Shown here: positions 11,421-24,420 of the stretch, piece by piece | How the letters are laid out: the number at the start of each line of letters is the position of its first letter | How positions within the stretch are numbered: the first letter of the stretch is position 1 | From: Anopheles merus | Taxonomy: Eukaryota; Arthropoda; Insecta; Diptera; Culicidae | NCBI RefSeq assembly: GCF_017562075.2 | Contig: NC_054084.1 | Location: forward strand, 16,072,798-16,136,797 | Direction: 5' to 3' | Length of the DNA stretch: 64,000 bases | Program-made: the position numbers and the translations under genes | The notes under the pieces: model-generated | The model's database searches: none | What the model saw: only the letters and a program-made list of their open reading frames with translations | Told to the model about the DNA's origin: nothing

Positions 11421-14400
11421 TTGACCCCAATTAATGTTAGATCGTTAAGTAACACATGGTGTTAAGATAGTTGGTTTAAGTTCCTTAGGCCACTGCGAAG
11501 GACATGCAAATATTCCACTGAAAAAATAAATAAATAACAGTAAAGTATGCAAAAATTTTAGCCTACGATAAAAAAAATCATTAAAACCGGACCATTATTA
11601 ATTTTAATGGTGTATGTATGGCGCAAGATATATAATAAGCAAAAGGCATAAGATTCTTCCTTGAAGGTCTGAGTTTCAGACAACTTTGAACAAAAACAAA
11701 CATATTTTGTTGAAAGTATAACTATTTAACACAATAATATAGAAAATGAACACAAAAAATAAGTATATTTGTAAAAACAAACCTCAACATAATGCAAAAG
11801 TAAAACATTACAATCTATTTACTCATGCCTTCGCCGTTTCAGATTGTTTGGTCTTGCTACGACTTTAATTATGTTATTGTAAACACGTTAGATTCGCTTT
11901 TCTCCCCAAATTACCTAATTTCCTGTACAAACTCTTGGAATTTCATAAATACTGTCCCCTGTTGTATGGTTTTAGATAATTAATTACACATACCCTTGTC
12001 CTGCGATACCTCGTACACACGTTTAAACGCACGCTTACCGCAAACCGCACAGCCCCTGCAGCCCAGCCCATCAGTGAAGATGTTGCTGTGAACGGTTTTA
12101 TTTTTATTTTCCATTCTTCCACCTCCGTACACAAACCACTCCTGTTGGGCAACAATCATATGAATTTTAAATGTACCCAAACCTCCCACCGAACCCCAAT
12201 GAAGGCAGAGCAGGAACGCGAATCAAAAGTGTAGTAAAGCTGCAACGAACCTTTCTTTTATTTTGTTTTTGTTCCCCAGCAAAGCCTGCACAGCAAACAG
12301 GCCACCATTACGAAACACGGTAAGTGTGGTTTGTCGCGAATGCCGCAAAGGGCTTTTAAAAAAAGAGGCGAAGGCAAAACGCTGCCCTTGGTGGATGCTG
12401 TTATTTTTCAACCACAAGCACGTTGCTGCTGCTGCCGCTGGTGCTGCGTTAAATCAAATCAACCAAATCAATCTCCTGCTTGGAAAACGGCGCGGTTTCC
12501 TTGGCAACGAACGTCCGGCGTGTGCGTGAAGGCTTTTTCCCGTGCGCACAAACGCCAAACCACTCACTCTGTGGACCGTGCACTCCCATACCGCGGGCTT
12601 TGTGGGGGGTTGTGAGCGTTTAGGTTCCGGAGTGGGCCGGGGACGCACTCGTTAGAATCAGAAATTACAAGCCAACACCCGAGCATTTACGCGGCCATTA
12701 AACTGACTGGCGAGTCCTCCCCGACAATACCGTACCGTAAAACCGGGAGGACATCCTTATCCTTCCCAAAGCCTCTTCCGACCCGTACCGGATGCTTGCC
12801 AACTCGTGTGCTGCTGATAGTGGTGGGATGGCATTTTGTGCCATCCTTTTTCGAGGAATTGCTTTTCCTTTTCTCCCTACCTTCTCGCTTGTCTCTCTGG
12901 GCCCCCAGCAGGGTACGGGATGGGGCCGCTCTGGCATCGTTCCAGCTTGTGGCATGTTTTTTTTTTTGTCGGAGGTAGCATAAAACAAACAATCCAGCAC
13001 GACGGAGGGTCCGCTCCTTCCGAAACTCGTCTCCCGCTCCAGCTTCCGGGAGACTCGGTTTTCACTTGGGTGGCCAACCGATCAACGCCTAGCGCCTCAC
13101 GCCATCGGCAGGCTCCCTCTGCTCATGAATTATTAATTTCCGGTGGGTAGAAGGCAGAAGATGAAGACAAACTGAAAAGAAATCTGCTTTTTTGTTGTTG
13201 TTGTGTGTGTTGTCGCTGTTGTCCTGCACCAAACACAACGATGAGGACGCCGACGACGACAACAAGCCAAAGAGGCCAGCTGCTTCGACAACTCGGACAC
13301 TTTCCATTTCGTTTGCCAGCAAAAGTCCTTTAAATTTGTGCAGTGGTCAAGGGGCCCTGTGGCGGTGTCTGGACCGTTCGAGAGAGTTCCTTCGTAGTAT
13401 TAAGTTACCGTTGCCGGAGCTGCCTGAAAGAGCCGGTGTGTTTTCCTAGCCGTTGGATCATTGTATTGGGTAGATATCTACTGCTTTCATGTTATCAATT
13501 CAAAATTAGATTTAAAAACTTGAATTTTCGCTTGGAAATTTGTACAACCAATAATGATATTCTCATTAGGCGAAGCTTCCGATCCAACTTCCACATCAAT
13601 CAACACATTCCAGGACATCGCTCGTGTGCCCATTTTACCATCGCAACTGGAACTTCAAGGTTCGTGCTACGCCAAAAAAACATCAAAAATAAATCAAAGC
13701 AACGCTAGTAAAAAAAATCCATGAATGAGCCGGTGGCTAATTTCGGCACCAAACACCGCCAACAGATTACATCGTACCGTATCGTATCAATTGGCCGGCC
13801 ATTACCTCGAAACAAACATCCGATGTACAAAATATCTGCTCGGCGTACGCAAGGGGCCGGTCCGCTTTCCGTTCCAGTTGCCTGCATGCGCTGAATTCGC
13901 GGAAGGTACGATATCCGGTGGTATTTACAAGGGGCTTTACGTGGAAATTCGCTATCGACTTAATTATTTAAGCTTTAGAGGATGGATATTTACTGCCCGC
14001 CCTTTGGCCCACGTGGACCTTTGATACAGACCAGGTGAACCAGGTAGCGACGACGCTTGTCAAGTTTTTAACTGACCTGCCCCTTTTTTTGGTGGGTCAA
14101 ATAGGTATAGGTGACCTTTGTCCCTCCCCTCCCGAGCCGGTGTACACAGACAGATAATGATGGTAAGCTATGTTGTGTTGTTGTGTGCGCTGTTGCTTGT
14201 TGATGAGGTTTGTTTTATGATTGTGCTTTGTGGAAAGTGTTGTGGAGATAGATTTAAATTTGCAATTTACATGAAACTAGGCGAGATTTGATACATATGA
14301 AACAAGCTTTTGGGCATTGAATAATTCAATTATAGACGTAATTAAATTCTGTGCTAATGTAACACACATGTTGTCCCAAATCAGTTCAAATACTTCAGTC

Positions 14401-14512
14401 AGTTTGCGATGAATTCTACTTGAGACACGAAACGTAGACTCATTTCTCCTATTTTAACTATTTGAAGGTCCGCGTTGCTCCCGGTCTGGCTTCCGGAAGA
14501 CTCGGTTTTCTC
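11421..14512. other. no gene recognised; GC-rich patch
   Basis: From about 12,200 to 14,030 the DNA is GC-richer, with overlapping low-complexity open frames on both strands and no recognisable domain. The block at 13,028-13,067 (ctcccgctccagcttccggg onward) matches 14,476-14,514 with about 5 differences over 39 bases, so both are copies of one dispersed repeat. The second abuts a SINE copy. Nothing else is supported. Confidence 0.5.
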
Positions 14513-14673
14513 TTGGCGTAACGTCATACGAGGGCATGTCGGCTATTCCAGCCTTTCAAGACTTAAATCAGTACCACGCAGCCGGATAGTCATTCCTTGC
14601 TACGGTGGGGTACGGTCCGTTTTGAGGCTTGAATCCACGACGGGCATGTTGTTAAATCGTGCGAGTTGACGAC
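14513..14673 (-). mobile_element. tRNA-derived SINE, SINE200-like, 5'-truncated
   Basis: Read on the minus strand, this copy carries a variant B box (ggattcaagcc), the middle domain with gactatccggctgcgtggta, and ends with gacgttacgccaag. The A-box part of the tRNA-like head is missing or degenerate. It is the same family as 5,741-5,917, from which it differs by many scattered substitutions. Confidence 0.75.
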
Positions 14674-15011
14674 AAAAAACCTATTAAGCTAAACTTTACT
14701 AAATAGAGACAAAGTATACTAAACGCAAATACAAACAGCTTTTTGAAAAGTAGTAGAATAGAATGAAGCCAGATAAATAACATATCACGCCGATTAAATT
14801 TGCCGACCATCATAGGCTCTTTCTCGCTATACGCACGTCTTTTGATGTTAGTTCTTACTTACATGTCTGTAGTTACGGAACCCGCTAGAAGAGAGATTTA
14901 TATTGACTTCATTGCCAATCGTTCAGAAGAATCTAACTCACCACTGAGAAGCTTGTACATGAAGATGGATTGGGCATTATCACGTCTTCTACTAGCAAGT
15001 GTATCAAGGAC
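14674..15011. other. no gene recognised
   Basis: A short open frame at 14,800-15,102 runs into the transposon at 15,012 and has no recognisable domain. No other structure was seen. Confidence 0.55.
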
Positions 15012-15202
15012 CAGTGGTTTTCAACCTTTTGCTGCTTTTTGCTCCATGTTGGGTGCATGTAGGATTGCACTCCTTACTAACAAGTTCATGAGCGGGTGGT
15101 GAGCGTGACAATCAATGATATTTAGCGAAATTTTGATCAATACTTCTCCCCAAAAAAGTCCAAATTCTCTAGGAGGAATTCTCCACCGGTTGAAAACCGC
15201 TG
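15012..15202. mobile_element. hAT-type MITE (191 bp)
   Basis: Left end cagtggttttcaacc and right end ggttgaaaaccgctg are 15-bp inverted repeats with one mismatch. This terminus (CAGYGGTTTTCAACC) is typical of hAT elements across animals. A clean 8-bp target duplication is not visible: tcaaggac on the left and atctagac on the right share only the last three bases. The copy is old, or its ends are slightly eroded. It has no coding capacity. Confidence 0.75.
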
Positions 15203-15671
15203 ATCTAGACCAAGCAACAAACAACTAGTACGAGTACGATGGACGAGAGGTTACTTTACACCTCGAGAGGGATGTATAAGACAGGGACGTGTAACTCTTT
15301 TTTCGGACAGCTTCTTTTCGACACGAGTTTACGACGGATACCAAACTACTGAATTACAGCATGGTCACGGAACAAACGATGGATTTATGTTAAGTTAACA
15401 AGCAATACGACTCAAAAAAAACTCTCTCGGCTGGCGCTGAATATGTACTGACTTTTGTTATTTTGATACATGTGATTAGCTTTGTTGCGGTGGGATAGTA
15501 GATGTTTCTTGTGGGTATCTCTTTTTTACTCTTCTTATTATTATATGATGCAACAACCATAGTCTTACTAAGCCTACCGTAAGCCGTTGATTGACTTGGC
15601 AACATCAGTGACTATGACTAAGATAACAACTGGGCGATTTTGAACTGGCATTTGTAGTTTACGTTGTAATT
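15203..15671. other. no gene recognised
   Basis: Plain AT-rich sequence with no reading frame or repeat that I can support. Confidence 0.5.
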
Positions 15672-15707
15672 ACAGGGTTTCCTAAGGTTTTTTGGTTGCT
15701 TCCTTTA
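15672..15707. mobile_element. solitary end of the foldback MITE family
   Basis: The sequence ttacagggtttcctaaggtt followed by ttttggttgc matches the terminus and first internal repeat of the element at 10,762-11,006. No matching opposite end was found nearby, so this is a truncated copy. Confidence 0.5.
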
Positions 15708-15754
15708 CCATTATGTTACATTATATGCTTCTAAACTGTTTATCATTGGTGCTA

Positions 15755-16130
15755 GTTAATTTGATCCCATACTGACCCTGGGATTGATCTCGAACTCATG
15801 ACTAATGAACTGAATGACGAATGAAATCGGTCGTAGAACTGATTCCGAACACATAAATACAGATGTTAGAACATCCTGGAACTAATCCTGAGCTCATAAC
15901 ACTGTTAGAACGGATGACAATCCCATACAGGTCCTCGTACATACATACACAGGACCCATACCAGTTCTAGGACGGCATCTGAATTAACACAGGTGCTGGA
16001 ATGCATCCTAACTGAGATTGAGAATGTAGGCTGACATATTGATCCTGAAACTGATCCTGAACTCATACCAATTCTAAAAATAATTCATGAAACTAATTCT
16101 AAACTCCTACAAACAATTACCTACTACTCG
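15755..16130. repeat. diverged ~30-bp minisatellite, block 1
   Basis: Degenerate tandem units of the type ctggaactgatcctgaactc-atacc with a spacing of about 30 bp, for example near 15,870-15,900 and 16,040-16,075. The same monomer fills 23,880-24,420. The period is close to a multiple of three, but stops and indels make a protein unlikely. Confidence 0.7.
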
Positions 16131-18701
16131 ATCCCAGTATGGGTCTCCATTCCTCTACCGGCAAACGAACCATTCCCGGTCACATTTTTTTTTTAATTTA
16201 GTGCACTAAAATGCACACTTCTCCTTTCCTGGAATTTGCATACCATCATATTTGTGTACAGACTTTGAGAGCTAACCATTGACGTTGAGTCAACTGTGTG
16301 TTGCTAACCTAATCTAACACGAGGGATACTACATCTCAACGATTGTTGCATCAGTGAATAGGAAAAATTGCATTGCAACAATATGGAGTTATTTCGAAAC
16401 AAAAATTGAATAATTTGTTGTCAGCTGTTTAATTTTCTCACCAACTTCCAACACAAACGACAATCGAAAATTTAATGAATAACATTAAGAGTACTGATCT
16501 CATCGACAGTTTGCGGGAGGGGTTCAATCTCCCAATGCTGTTTTCATCTGTCCTTAAAAAATTCGGGTTCAAAATTCTTTGAAAGAGTAAAGCAATATGT
16601 ATGCATTATTTGTTGTAAATTCAATTGAATTTCATTTCATTTAGAATTGTTCACAACAGTTCACGATGGTGCATTGACTGCTTTAACTCTTTGCACTTTG
16701 CAAACTCCCATTTGCAATCATCATTTTACGTCACAACCCAACGTATTTACCCTCCCAATCTCAACAAAAGCACCATTTATCTACACACCCAACCAAATCG
16801 AACAATAGCGCGTCGTTTTGTTATTAAATCCCACCAAATACCATTCATACAGTCGCACTTCTACATCATCTTTGTTGCTTCGGAACGTTTCGGAAATTTG
16901 ATATTTGAATATCCCCCCGCACCGGGCCAGGACACCAGGTATTTGCAATAATGTCATTAAAGTTTGATACCTTCCAGCGCCTCGCGTGCGGTTAGATGAG
17001 ATTGGAAATCGGAAGCACGGCAGAAATTGTATCTCCCTTTTCGATGAAGTTGAACCGAATTTTCCACCATGCACCTTGCGGGGAAATGAACGCTGAAGTA
17101 TCGTATTTGCAAAGGAATTGCGGTGAAAACAAACACACACACACACTCAAAAAAGAGACAAGGAGGACAAAACGACACCCTACCACGATTTGAAAGGACT
17201 GTGAGTACAACAGCGGCGGCAGCAGCAGCCGGTGGGCCGCCGACCCCGCCGACACACCGGGGGTTTAATTTAATTGGCTTTACAAAACTTTTACCCAAAA
17301 AAGTGCAGAGAGAGAGCAAAGCAAATGGTACCCGCGGTATCGATTTATGCAGCAAACGCCCAACGCTGCGATTGGATTGCACAAACACAGTAATCTGCAA
17401 TCGATACTATGTTGGAGGAAGTGAGGGTGTTGTTCTTTTCATTTTCTTTTTTGTTTCTCGTGTTATGCTTTAGTATTATGCCCAGTGTCGCCCCAGCTGG
17501 TGTTCGTTTGTTTGGCTTGAAGTTTGATACCAGGCTCATAATTTGGCTATTTGTCTTGGCGCCCGTCTGTGCGGCTGTACACGTTGCACACACTACCGCC
17601 GAGCCGCTGTAATAATTGCTACCAGTGATATGCCCACAACAGCACTCTGCCTCTGCCAAGGTCGAGAAGAAAACTTTTCAACCACATTAAAAGAGGGAGA
17701 GAGGAAGGTGCCCATTTGTGCGAAAGCGAACGATAGGCAAGCGCGTGTTTGTGCCCCAACAAAGATATGACGCTTTTACTTTCATCTCCGTTTTCTTCAC
17801 TCTTCTCGAGAGAGCACACAGAAAAGAAGCATGTTGTTACGCGCGACTGTATTTATTCTAAGGTTTGTGCATAACTTTTGCATTAATTCACCTAACGAGC
17901 TAATTCACTTTCGCCGAAACCAGTTGAAAAGCTGTATCACTGGTGCGCTGTTGCGTTAATGTGTTTTGCGCTGTTGCGCTGTTTGCGTCCGGAGAAGAAG
18001 CTTGGCCGGAAAGGGTTAGCAATGTAAATCCAAGCAACAACGTTGTTCGGCAACGACATTGGACAGCGGATACAGTGACGAACAAAATAATGTGTAGAAG
18101 ATGCCTGTAGTACTTAATCGATGAATATTCATATATGAAACAATGATAATAATTGTAATTTATGTTGTATATAAACATAAATAATAAAAAAGGCAATAGT
18201 TTCAAATCTTATAGATAAATAATTATCCGTTTCGATGATAAAAAACAACAATATAGGGTGCTTTAGCGGTTCTGATAATTTAAAACAAACTTTCTAGATC
18301 CCTTCTTCTTCTTTTTTAAGGCGATAGTGTAGCCTTCCTATGTTGCTTTCATGACATAATCAGAGGTTTGTCTATCTCCCTTGGATCTTTTTATACGATA
18401 CGTTGTCTGTCATCTGTCAAATCACAAACAAGGCATGCCTGTATAACTTAACGTCACATACAATCCAGAAAGTATGCCAACTTTATCAGTTCATATGAAA
18501 AGCCCTGTAAAACAAATTTGATAATGATGTCACCTTGTTTGATTTCCTTCATGCGAGTTGTTAGCGAGAAATATGACAAGTCTTCAAAACCATGGTGAAT
18601 TAGTTTTTCAACAGAGACCGACTAAAACTGCCATTTGAAATATTTTGAAAATCTACCAAGGACTTACAGAAAGAAACAAAAACTATAGAATGTACTTTAC
18701 A
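16131..18701. other. no gene recognised
   Basis: A GC-richer patch at 16,900-17,800 has overlapping open frames on both strands and a short CA tract (17,131-17,145). None has an identifiable domain or a convincing chain of splice sites. The flanks are AT-rich. Confidence 0.5.
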
Positions 18702-18791
18702 AAATAATAAATAAATAAATAAATAAATAAATAAATTAATTAATTAATTAATTAATTAATTAATTAATACATAAATGAATAACTAAAGAAA

Positions 18792-18858
<67 letters not shown>

Positions 18859-18877
18859 AAATAAATAAATAAACAAA

Positions 18878-18908
<31 letters not shown>

Positions 18909-19028
18909 ATAGATAAATAACTAATTAAATAAATCAATGAATAAATAACTAAATAAATGCATAAATCAATGAATAAATAACTAAATAAATGAATAAATAA
19001 AAAGATGTACAAATAAATAGATAAACAA
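18702..19028. repeat. (AAAT)n tetranucleotide array, about 325 bp
   Basis: A long array of AAAT, with a TTAA-type sub-array at 18,733-18,769 and scattered interruptions (ctaa, atga, acaa). Read on the minus strand it gives an artificial Leu-Phe-Ile-Tyr open frame, which is not a gene. Confidence 0.95.
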
Positions 19029-21724
19029 ACAACTAAAGGACTTCTTGTCACGTTTGATTTTTTGTCACTCTTTTTGACGAAAGTGTCACCTTTTAACAAA
19101 AATAGAAACTAAATGAGTATATTTGAGCAAATATAAATTTAATAATAATAATTCTTAAAGATACTAGCTCAGTTATGTGACTGCATTATTAAGACCAATT
19201 CATGGATTTTCTGTCCAACATCTGCCAAATTTACAACTACGAAGAGCACGAAGATTGCTTAAATGAAAACTCTCAAAGTACCTTTTCATCAATGCGAGTC
19301 TCATTGACATCGATCTATTATCGTAGTTTGTTCATACGGGGTAGTTGATGGTTGGATCTGTCGCTGATGCTTTTTGTCACATACTGTATTATTTTTTTTT
19401 TTTGAAATTGCGTTTAGGGTTTTATCATTGGTGCTAACAGTATTTTATTGTTTGTTTAAATTACTTATTTACATTTTTCTCATTCCCATTATTTCCCATT
19501 CCCATTATTCTCAGCGCCGAAAACGAATGTACGATTTCACGAAAACATCATACGTGTAAAGGGTGCAACCAAGAATAGCAATCTCCATACGGCAAAAATA
19601 TGCTTTAAAAGCTCCAAAGAATTCCAAAAATAGCTATCTCATGTAATGTAAACATTTTACTACTTTTACACCATTTCCCCATTTACTTTCTTCATTCCGT
19701 TGCTCTGCATGTCTTACGATTCATTGGTAAAGCATCTTTACATTTGACAAATTGTTTGCAAGGTTTCCAACACTTTTTTTCCTCTACATCCACATCTCGG
19801 GAATGAAAGAAGAAAGAAAAGCAAAACAACCCAGCCAAAAATAGACAAAAGCCCCGCGGCGATCATCATTTGTCGTCGTGTACGGTACGTTACAGCTCGC
19901 CCCAAAGCCATGTGCGGCACATTGAACTGCCAGCGAACCGAAACAAATCAAATAGACGAACGCGTCGATCGTCGGTCGGTTGGAATATAATGAGTCGGAA
20001 GAGGTTTCCACCCCCGGTCGAGTGGTGGGAAAATAATGATTCTTGGAAAAAATTGACAGTGTGTGTGTGGGATAATTAAATTACAGTTTCCTTTTCAGCA
20101 AGTTGAAGCGCTGGGTAAAAGTTTGTACCACACCGGTGCATGGAATGGAACTAAATCCATTCGTTTTCCTTGTCGTGTGTCAAAAAGAGGTGACGGTTTA
20201 TTAACGCCAACGATTCGTTATTATTTTGGCAGCTTAAGAAACACGTCACACCCATGAGATATGGCATCAACAAATCATGCGATACCGCACCGAAAGGTCA
20301 ATCGATGCAAACAGTATATTAACCTAACAAGAAGTGTCCGTTTTCGGTTGATGGACGTGTTTGAAGTTGTTTTTCGTTTCGAAACTTTTTGTCCTCCCTT
20401 TTTTCTCTCGCCGTTTTTGGCCATCAAATATAACGGTGCTATTCCATGGGATATAGGGAGAGAATCGAAGAACAACAAAGAACGAAAAGCGCAAGAAAAG
20501 AAACCGCACCTTTGCCGGCCCTGACAGTGGTGTCCTAAATCAACAGATTTTCGAAACCATTATACCAAAGTGTCGTATCAACTAGTCAACCGGCCAAAAG
20601 CCGACGCGCAAAAGCTCCCCTTCACCCCCCCCCCCCCCCCATCCAGGTGGTCCCCTACCACGCGTAAAACAATCACCTTTGGCGTAATGGAAGACGGAGA
20701 GACGTGCGGACGGATCGAATGGGATTCGAACGGCGCGCGGAAGGATATGATGATTGAATTGTTTTTCCTTCTGGGCACACGCACCCAAAATAGGTTACGG
20801 TTCAATGGAAAAACAGTATCGAATGGCACGCACTGCAGCAATGGCAGCAGTGGCAGTAGCAGCATTGGTGACTGATTGACGATGTTCTCCGCAGCCGGGC
20901 GGCTAGGAAACGAACGGAAGTTTAACGTACCTTCACCTTGGAGGAGTTTATTACAGCTTCCATCAAAATAAGAATGAAGGTAAAGCAGAAAGGCGCAACG
21001 GCTTCTTGTGGTGTATGGGTTGTGCAATAAAATAAGGCACAACGATCTGGTTACGAGTAAATTAATATTTACAGGAAATTGATTTCCATATGGGAGTTTT
21101 TGAGTGAGTAAGCAGCATAAGACTCTTATTATGATTAAAAAATAAGAAATTATAGAAAAACTAGTATCATGCACTAACTTCCTGACAAAGCTAATCCTGA
21201 TTCGACGCATGCACCCAATGGTTGTGATCGTTATTTGCTCCGTTGTGGGTAAAGTATTATGTTCGGAATTTATTCCTTTGCCATCTGCCACCGCCGTCTC
21301 TGTTTGTATGCTTGACAAAGTTCCTCCTCTTAGTCATAGTAAAGTCACACTTTTAAACCCGAATAATTTAATTTTTTGGCATATTAGAGAGAGAACTTGC
21401 GGGAAGCATTTTGTTGGCGTTTTTGTTAGGATCCAGGCATCGGACGAACGATAGTTTAGATTGAATTCTTGAAATTTAGGAATCTTGTAGTTGAGTTGCT
21501 GAATTTGATTCTATTAATTTGTATGGAAATAATTAGTTTGGAGTTCATTTTATCAATTCAAATTGAATCTAAATCAGAATAGATTGAGCCTGTATGTCTT
21601 CTTTTGTGCAATTGTTTTCCTTCAGTATAGGATAGGTTAGATTCGTGACATTTTTTATTTAACCGATGAAAAAACCTTTAAAAATAAAATGAAATTTATT
21701 TAAAATATCTGAAGTGAAACCTTA
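19029..21724. other. no gene recognised
   Basis: A moderately GC-rich patch at 19,840-20,900 contains a run of 16 C (20,625-20,640) and a CAG-rich tract (20,831-20,866). A 246-codon open frame on the minus strand (20,578-21,318) crosses the poly-C run and has no recognisable domain; I regard it as chance. No RNA gene was found. Confidence 0.5.
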
Positions 21725-22095
21725 CTAATGAGCAGAAGTAGAAGAATAATAGAGAAAGCAAAAGCAAAAAGGAAGAAAAGACGAAGAAGAAGATATGAAA
21801 AAGCAAATAAGAGAAAAAAATATATAACAGAAGATTTAGAAGTACTCTTTCATATAGAAGAAATATAATAAAAAATACAAATAGAAGAAGAACTAATAAA
21901 TTAGGAAAAAAGAGTTTAAGAAATTAAAGAAATAAAAGTACATATAAAAATAACAGTAAAGATAGTAATGATGTAATGTGGATGTAAATGAAAGAGAATA
22001 AGAAGAAATAGAAGAGAAAAAGATAAAAGAAGTTGAAGTAGAAATAAAATAATTAGAATAAGAAGTAGATGTAGAATAAGGTGCAAAAAAAAAGG
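21725..22095. repeat. purine-rich (GAA/AGA) tract, about 370 bp
   Basis: The plus strand is almost all A and G with few pyrimidines, in short irregular units such as agaag and ataga. Long homopurine tracts can form triplex structures. No period is strict enough to call a satellite. Confidence 0.8.
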
Positions 22096-23450
22096 TAAAA
22101 ATTTGTAATGTAAAATAGACAGCAGAGTGTAATGCATTTCACCAAAGGAGTAAATTTTGATACAAAATAATACTGATTAAAGCTGTTTTTAGTTTTGCTT
22201 ATTAGAATTATACTATCTTAGGCAAGGCAATAGTAACCATATTTCACTTAAAGCCTATCTTTATAATATCAATGAAATCGGTAAAAAAAATTTCATTTAT
22301 TATTAAATTAGTGGATATTTAAAAACAAGATTGTGACTGAAAATCTCCAAAAATGACTTTTCAATTTCATGGTTTAACTACGTTTGAAGGACCTTTATAT
22401 TCCCACACAACAAGCGTGTGTATTTATTCCATTTGCACCCTCCCTGTACCTTCTCCACCATACAGAAAAGCACTTAAATTGAAGGATATCATTTTCGATC
22501 CCTTAAGTAGTTTCAATCATCTCGTGAAAGGTTCAGCAACTTTCATCCCATCCAACAACAACAACAACAAAAAACCGAACACTTGAGAATTTTCATTAGG
22601 CAAGGTGTAAGGTAAGATGTGTGCTGTGGTGTGTATTTCCAGCACCTACGAGAGAGCAACTACGCCACGGTACGCAGCACAAGGTGCGTTTGACAAATAT
22701 CCAACCTGCCGGAACATGTCAGAAAGTCTTCTCTCAAGGGAGACCGCAATCGTTTGAACATTACGCACAAAACGCACGCGGAAGCGAAAGCGTGCGTAGG
22801 GAAAAGAAAAACCTGCCCCACGTTTAAAACCCCGCCCCTAATATGACAAAACCGAAAAAACGACCGCCAACCAACCAACTCGTCATGTCCAACGTTCCCC
22901 TGCCGCCCTGCCGCGTGCGTTTTAGTTGACGAGCTGCCAAGCGATTTTCCCGCCGACTACCGAACGCGCGAGACAAATGCGGTGACATTTATGGGTATGG
23001 TCGTTGTTGTGTACTACGCGCGTTCCCGCGCCACAACTAACTTCCACTAGCCACACACACTCACACACACAAGCATACCTCGCACAATTTATGTCAGCAA
23101 CAATGGGACACCATTTTTCACCGAAATATCGTACCGAAATATCAATTTAATAGGCAGTACATCTGTCACTGGCGGGTCGCTCTTTGGTGCCGGCGTTGGT
23201 GGTACACATGTATGGGGCGAAAAGGTCGTCGCTTTCTAAGTGCTTCCGTGTGTCACCGTGGTTGTTGGTTGTTCTCTTCGCATTTTGGGGAGTCGATTCG
23301 GGCGAAAGATGGTGTTTTTTTGTGTGTGTTCGCTCCAAAACAGATCGGATTTGGGGATAACAACACCGAAACTGCCAATATCGGTATAGGTAGTTTCCAT
23401 TCTATGAAATGGGCATAGCCAACAAAATAAATAAATAAAGCTTTAAGGTA
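22096..23450. other. no gene recognised
   Basis: Open frames at about 22,353-22,830 and 23,150-23,420 are short, overlapping and unrecognised. A short CA tract lies at 23,053-23,071. Confidence 0.5.
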
Positions 23451-23533
23451 CAGTGGCCATCAAAATAAAGCGCACACCTCTTGCATTTTAAATATGTTTC
23501 GTTAGAAATGAAGTAAACGTAATGCTATATTAT

Positions 23534-23799
23534 TGTTGGAAACTCGTGAGTGACCAACAATCTGCCAGGTCACAGCGCGAGAGAAGAAATGGAAAGATGA
23601 AGAAAGAGTGAGAGGGAAGTCAAGCGAGCGAGAGGAAAGAGAGGGAAAACGATAAGTTTGGCGATAAAAGGGCAGGATGCGCCTGTCTTCGCCCTTTTAG
23701 TTGAAAACGGAAATCTGTAACAGTGGACTAATTTTTTGATTCACCATCAGCACAATAAAATATAAGTGTTATCTAAAAAAATCCACACCATTCTCAACA
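23534..23799 (+). mobile_element. solo LTR (266 bp), probably BEL/Pao
   Basis: The unit starts tgttggaaactcg and ends ccattctcaaca, so it has TGTTG...CAACA ends. It is flanked by a perfect 5-bp duplication attat (23,529-23,533 and 23,800-23,804). A TATA-like gataaaaggg (about 23,662) and a polyadenylation-type aataaa (about 23,756) sit in the order expected of an LTR. No internal retrovirus-like coding part remains, so it is the product of LTR-LTR recombination. The TGTTGG start and 5-bp duplication suggest BEL/Pao; Gypsy is the alternative. Confidence 0.85.
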
Positions 23800-23879
23800 A
23801 TTATTTTAAATGATAGTTCATTTGACAGCTACGGTTACAGGGCTGCGCAACACTATTCCCAGGTGCCACTAAAAGGACA

Positions 23880-24420
23880 TGAGTATAACAATATAAACTG
23901 ATTCCCATACCGGTCCTGGGATTGGTATTGGTTCTGGAATAAATCCTGCACCCATACGGATCATGGAACTGATCCCGAAGTCCAATATTGGATCTTATAT
24001 TCAACCCATACCTGATCTGGATTTGATACTGAACTTCTACCGGCTCTGGAACTGATACTGGTTCTAGAATAAATCCTAAACGGGTCTTGGAAACTTATAT
24101 TCAACCCATACCGGTTCAGGTAATGATCCCCAACTCATACTGGTCTTGGGAAAGATTCTGAGCCCATACAGATCCTGGAATTTATCAAGAACTCATAACG
24201 GTCTTGGATCTGATTTATAACCCATGCCGGTCCAGTAACCGATCCTGAACCTATACCGACTCTGGAACTAATCCTGTACCCATGTTAGTACTGCATTCCT
24301 TACCCTTGTTGTAGCTTATTCTTACATCATACCCAAGCCCATACCGTTCCTGAAACTCATTCTGAACCTTTACCGGTCCTGGATTTAAACAAGAACCCGA
24401 ACCAATTCCTTGATAAACAT
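23880..24420. repeat. ~30-bp minisatellite, block 2
   Basis: Tandem diverged units of cccataccggtcctggaact followed by gatcctgaac, spaced about 30 bp. It is better conserved than block 1 at 15,755-16,130. It lies inside the Tc1-like element, which suggests that transposition may have spread it. Confidence 0.8.

Noticed and set aside
18764..19099. Minus-strand open frame of Leu-Phe-Ile-Tyr repeats
   Set aside because: It is the translation of the AAAT microsatellite.
20715..20745. tRNA-like B box (gttcgaatccc) on the minus strand
   Set aside because: The bases on either side cannot form a T-stem, and no acceptor or anticodon stem is present.
20578..21318. 246-codon minus-strand open frame
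   Set aside because: It crosses a run of 16 C, has no recognisable domain, and its composition looks like translated non-coding DNA.
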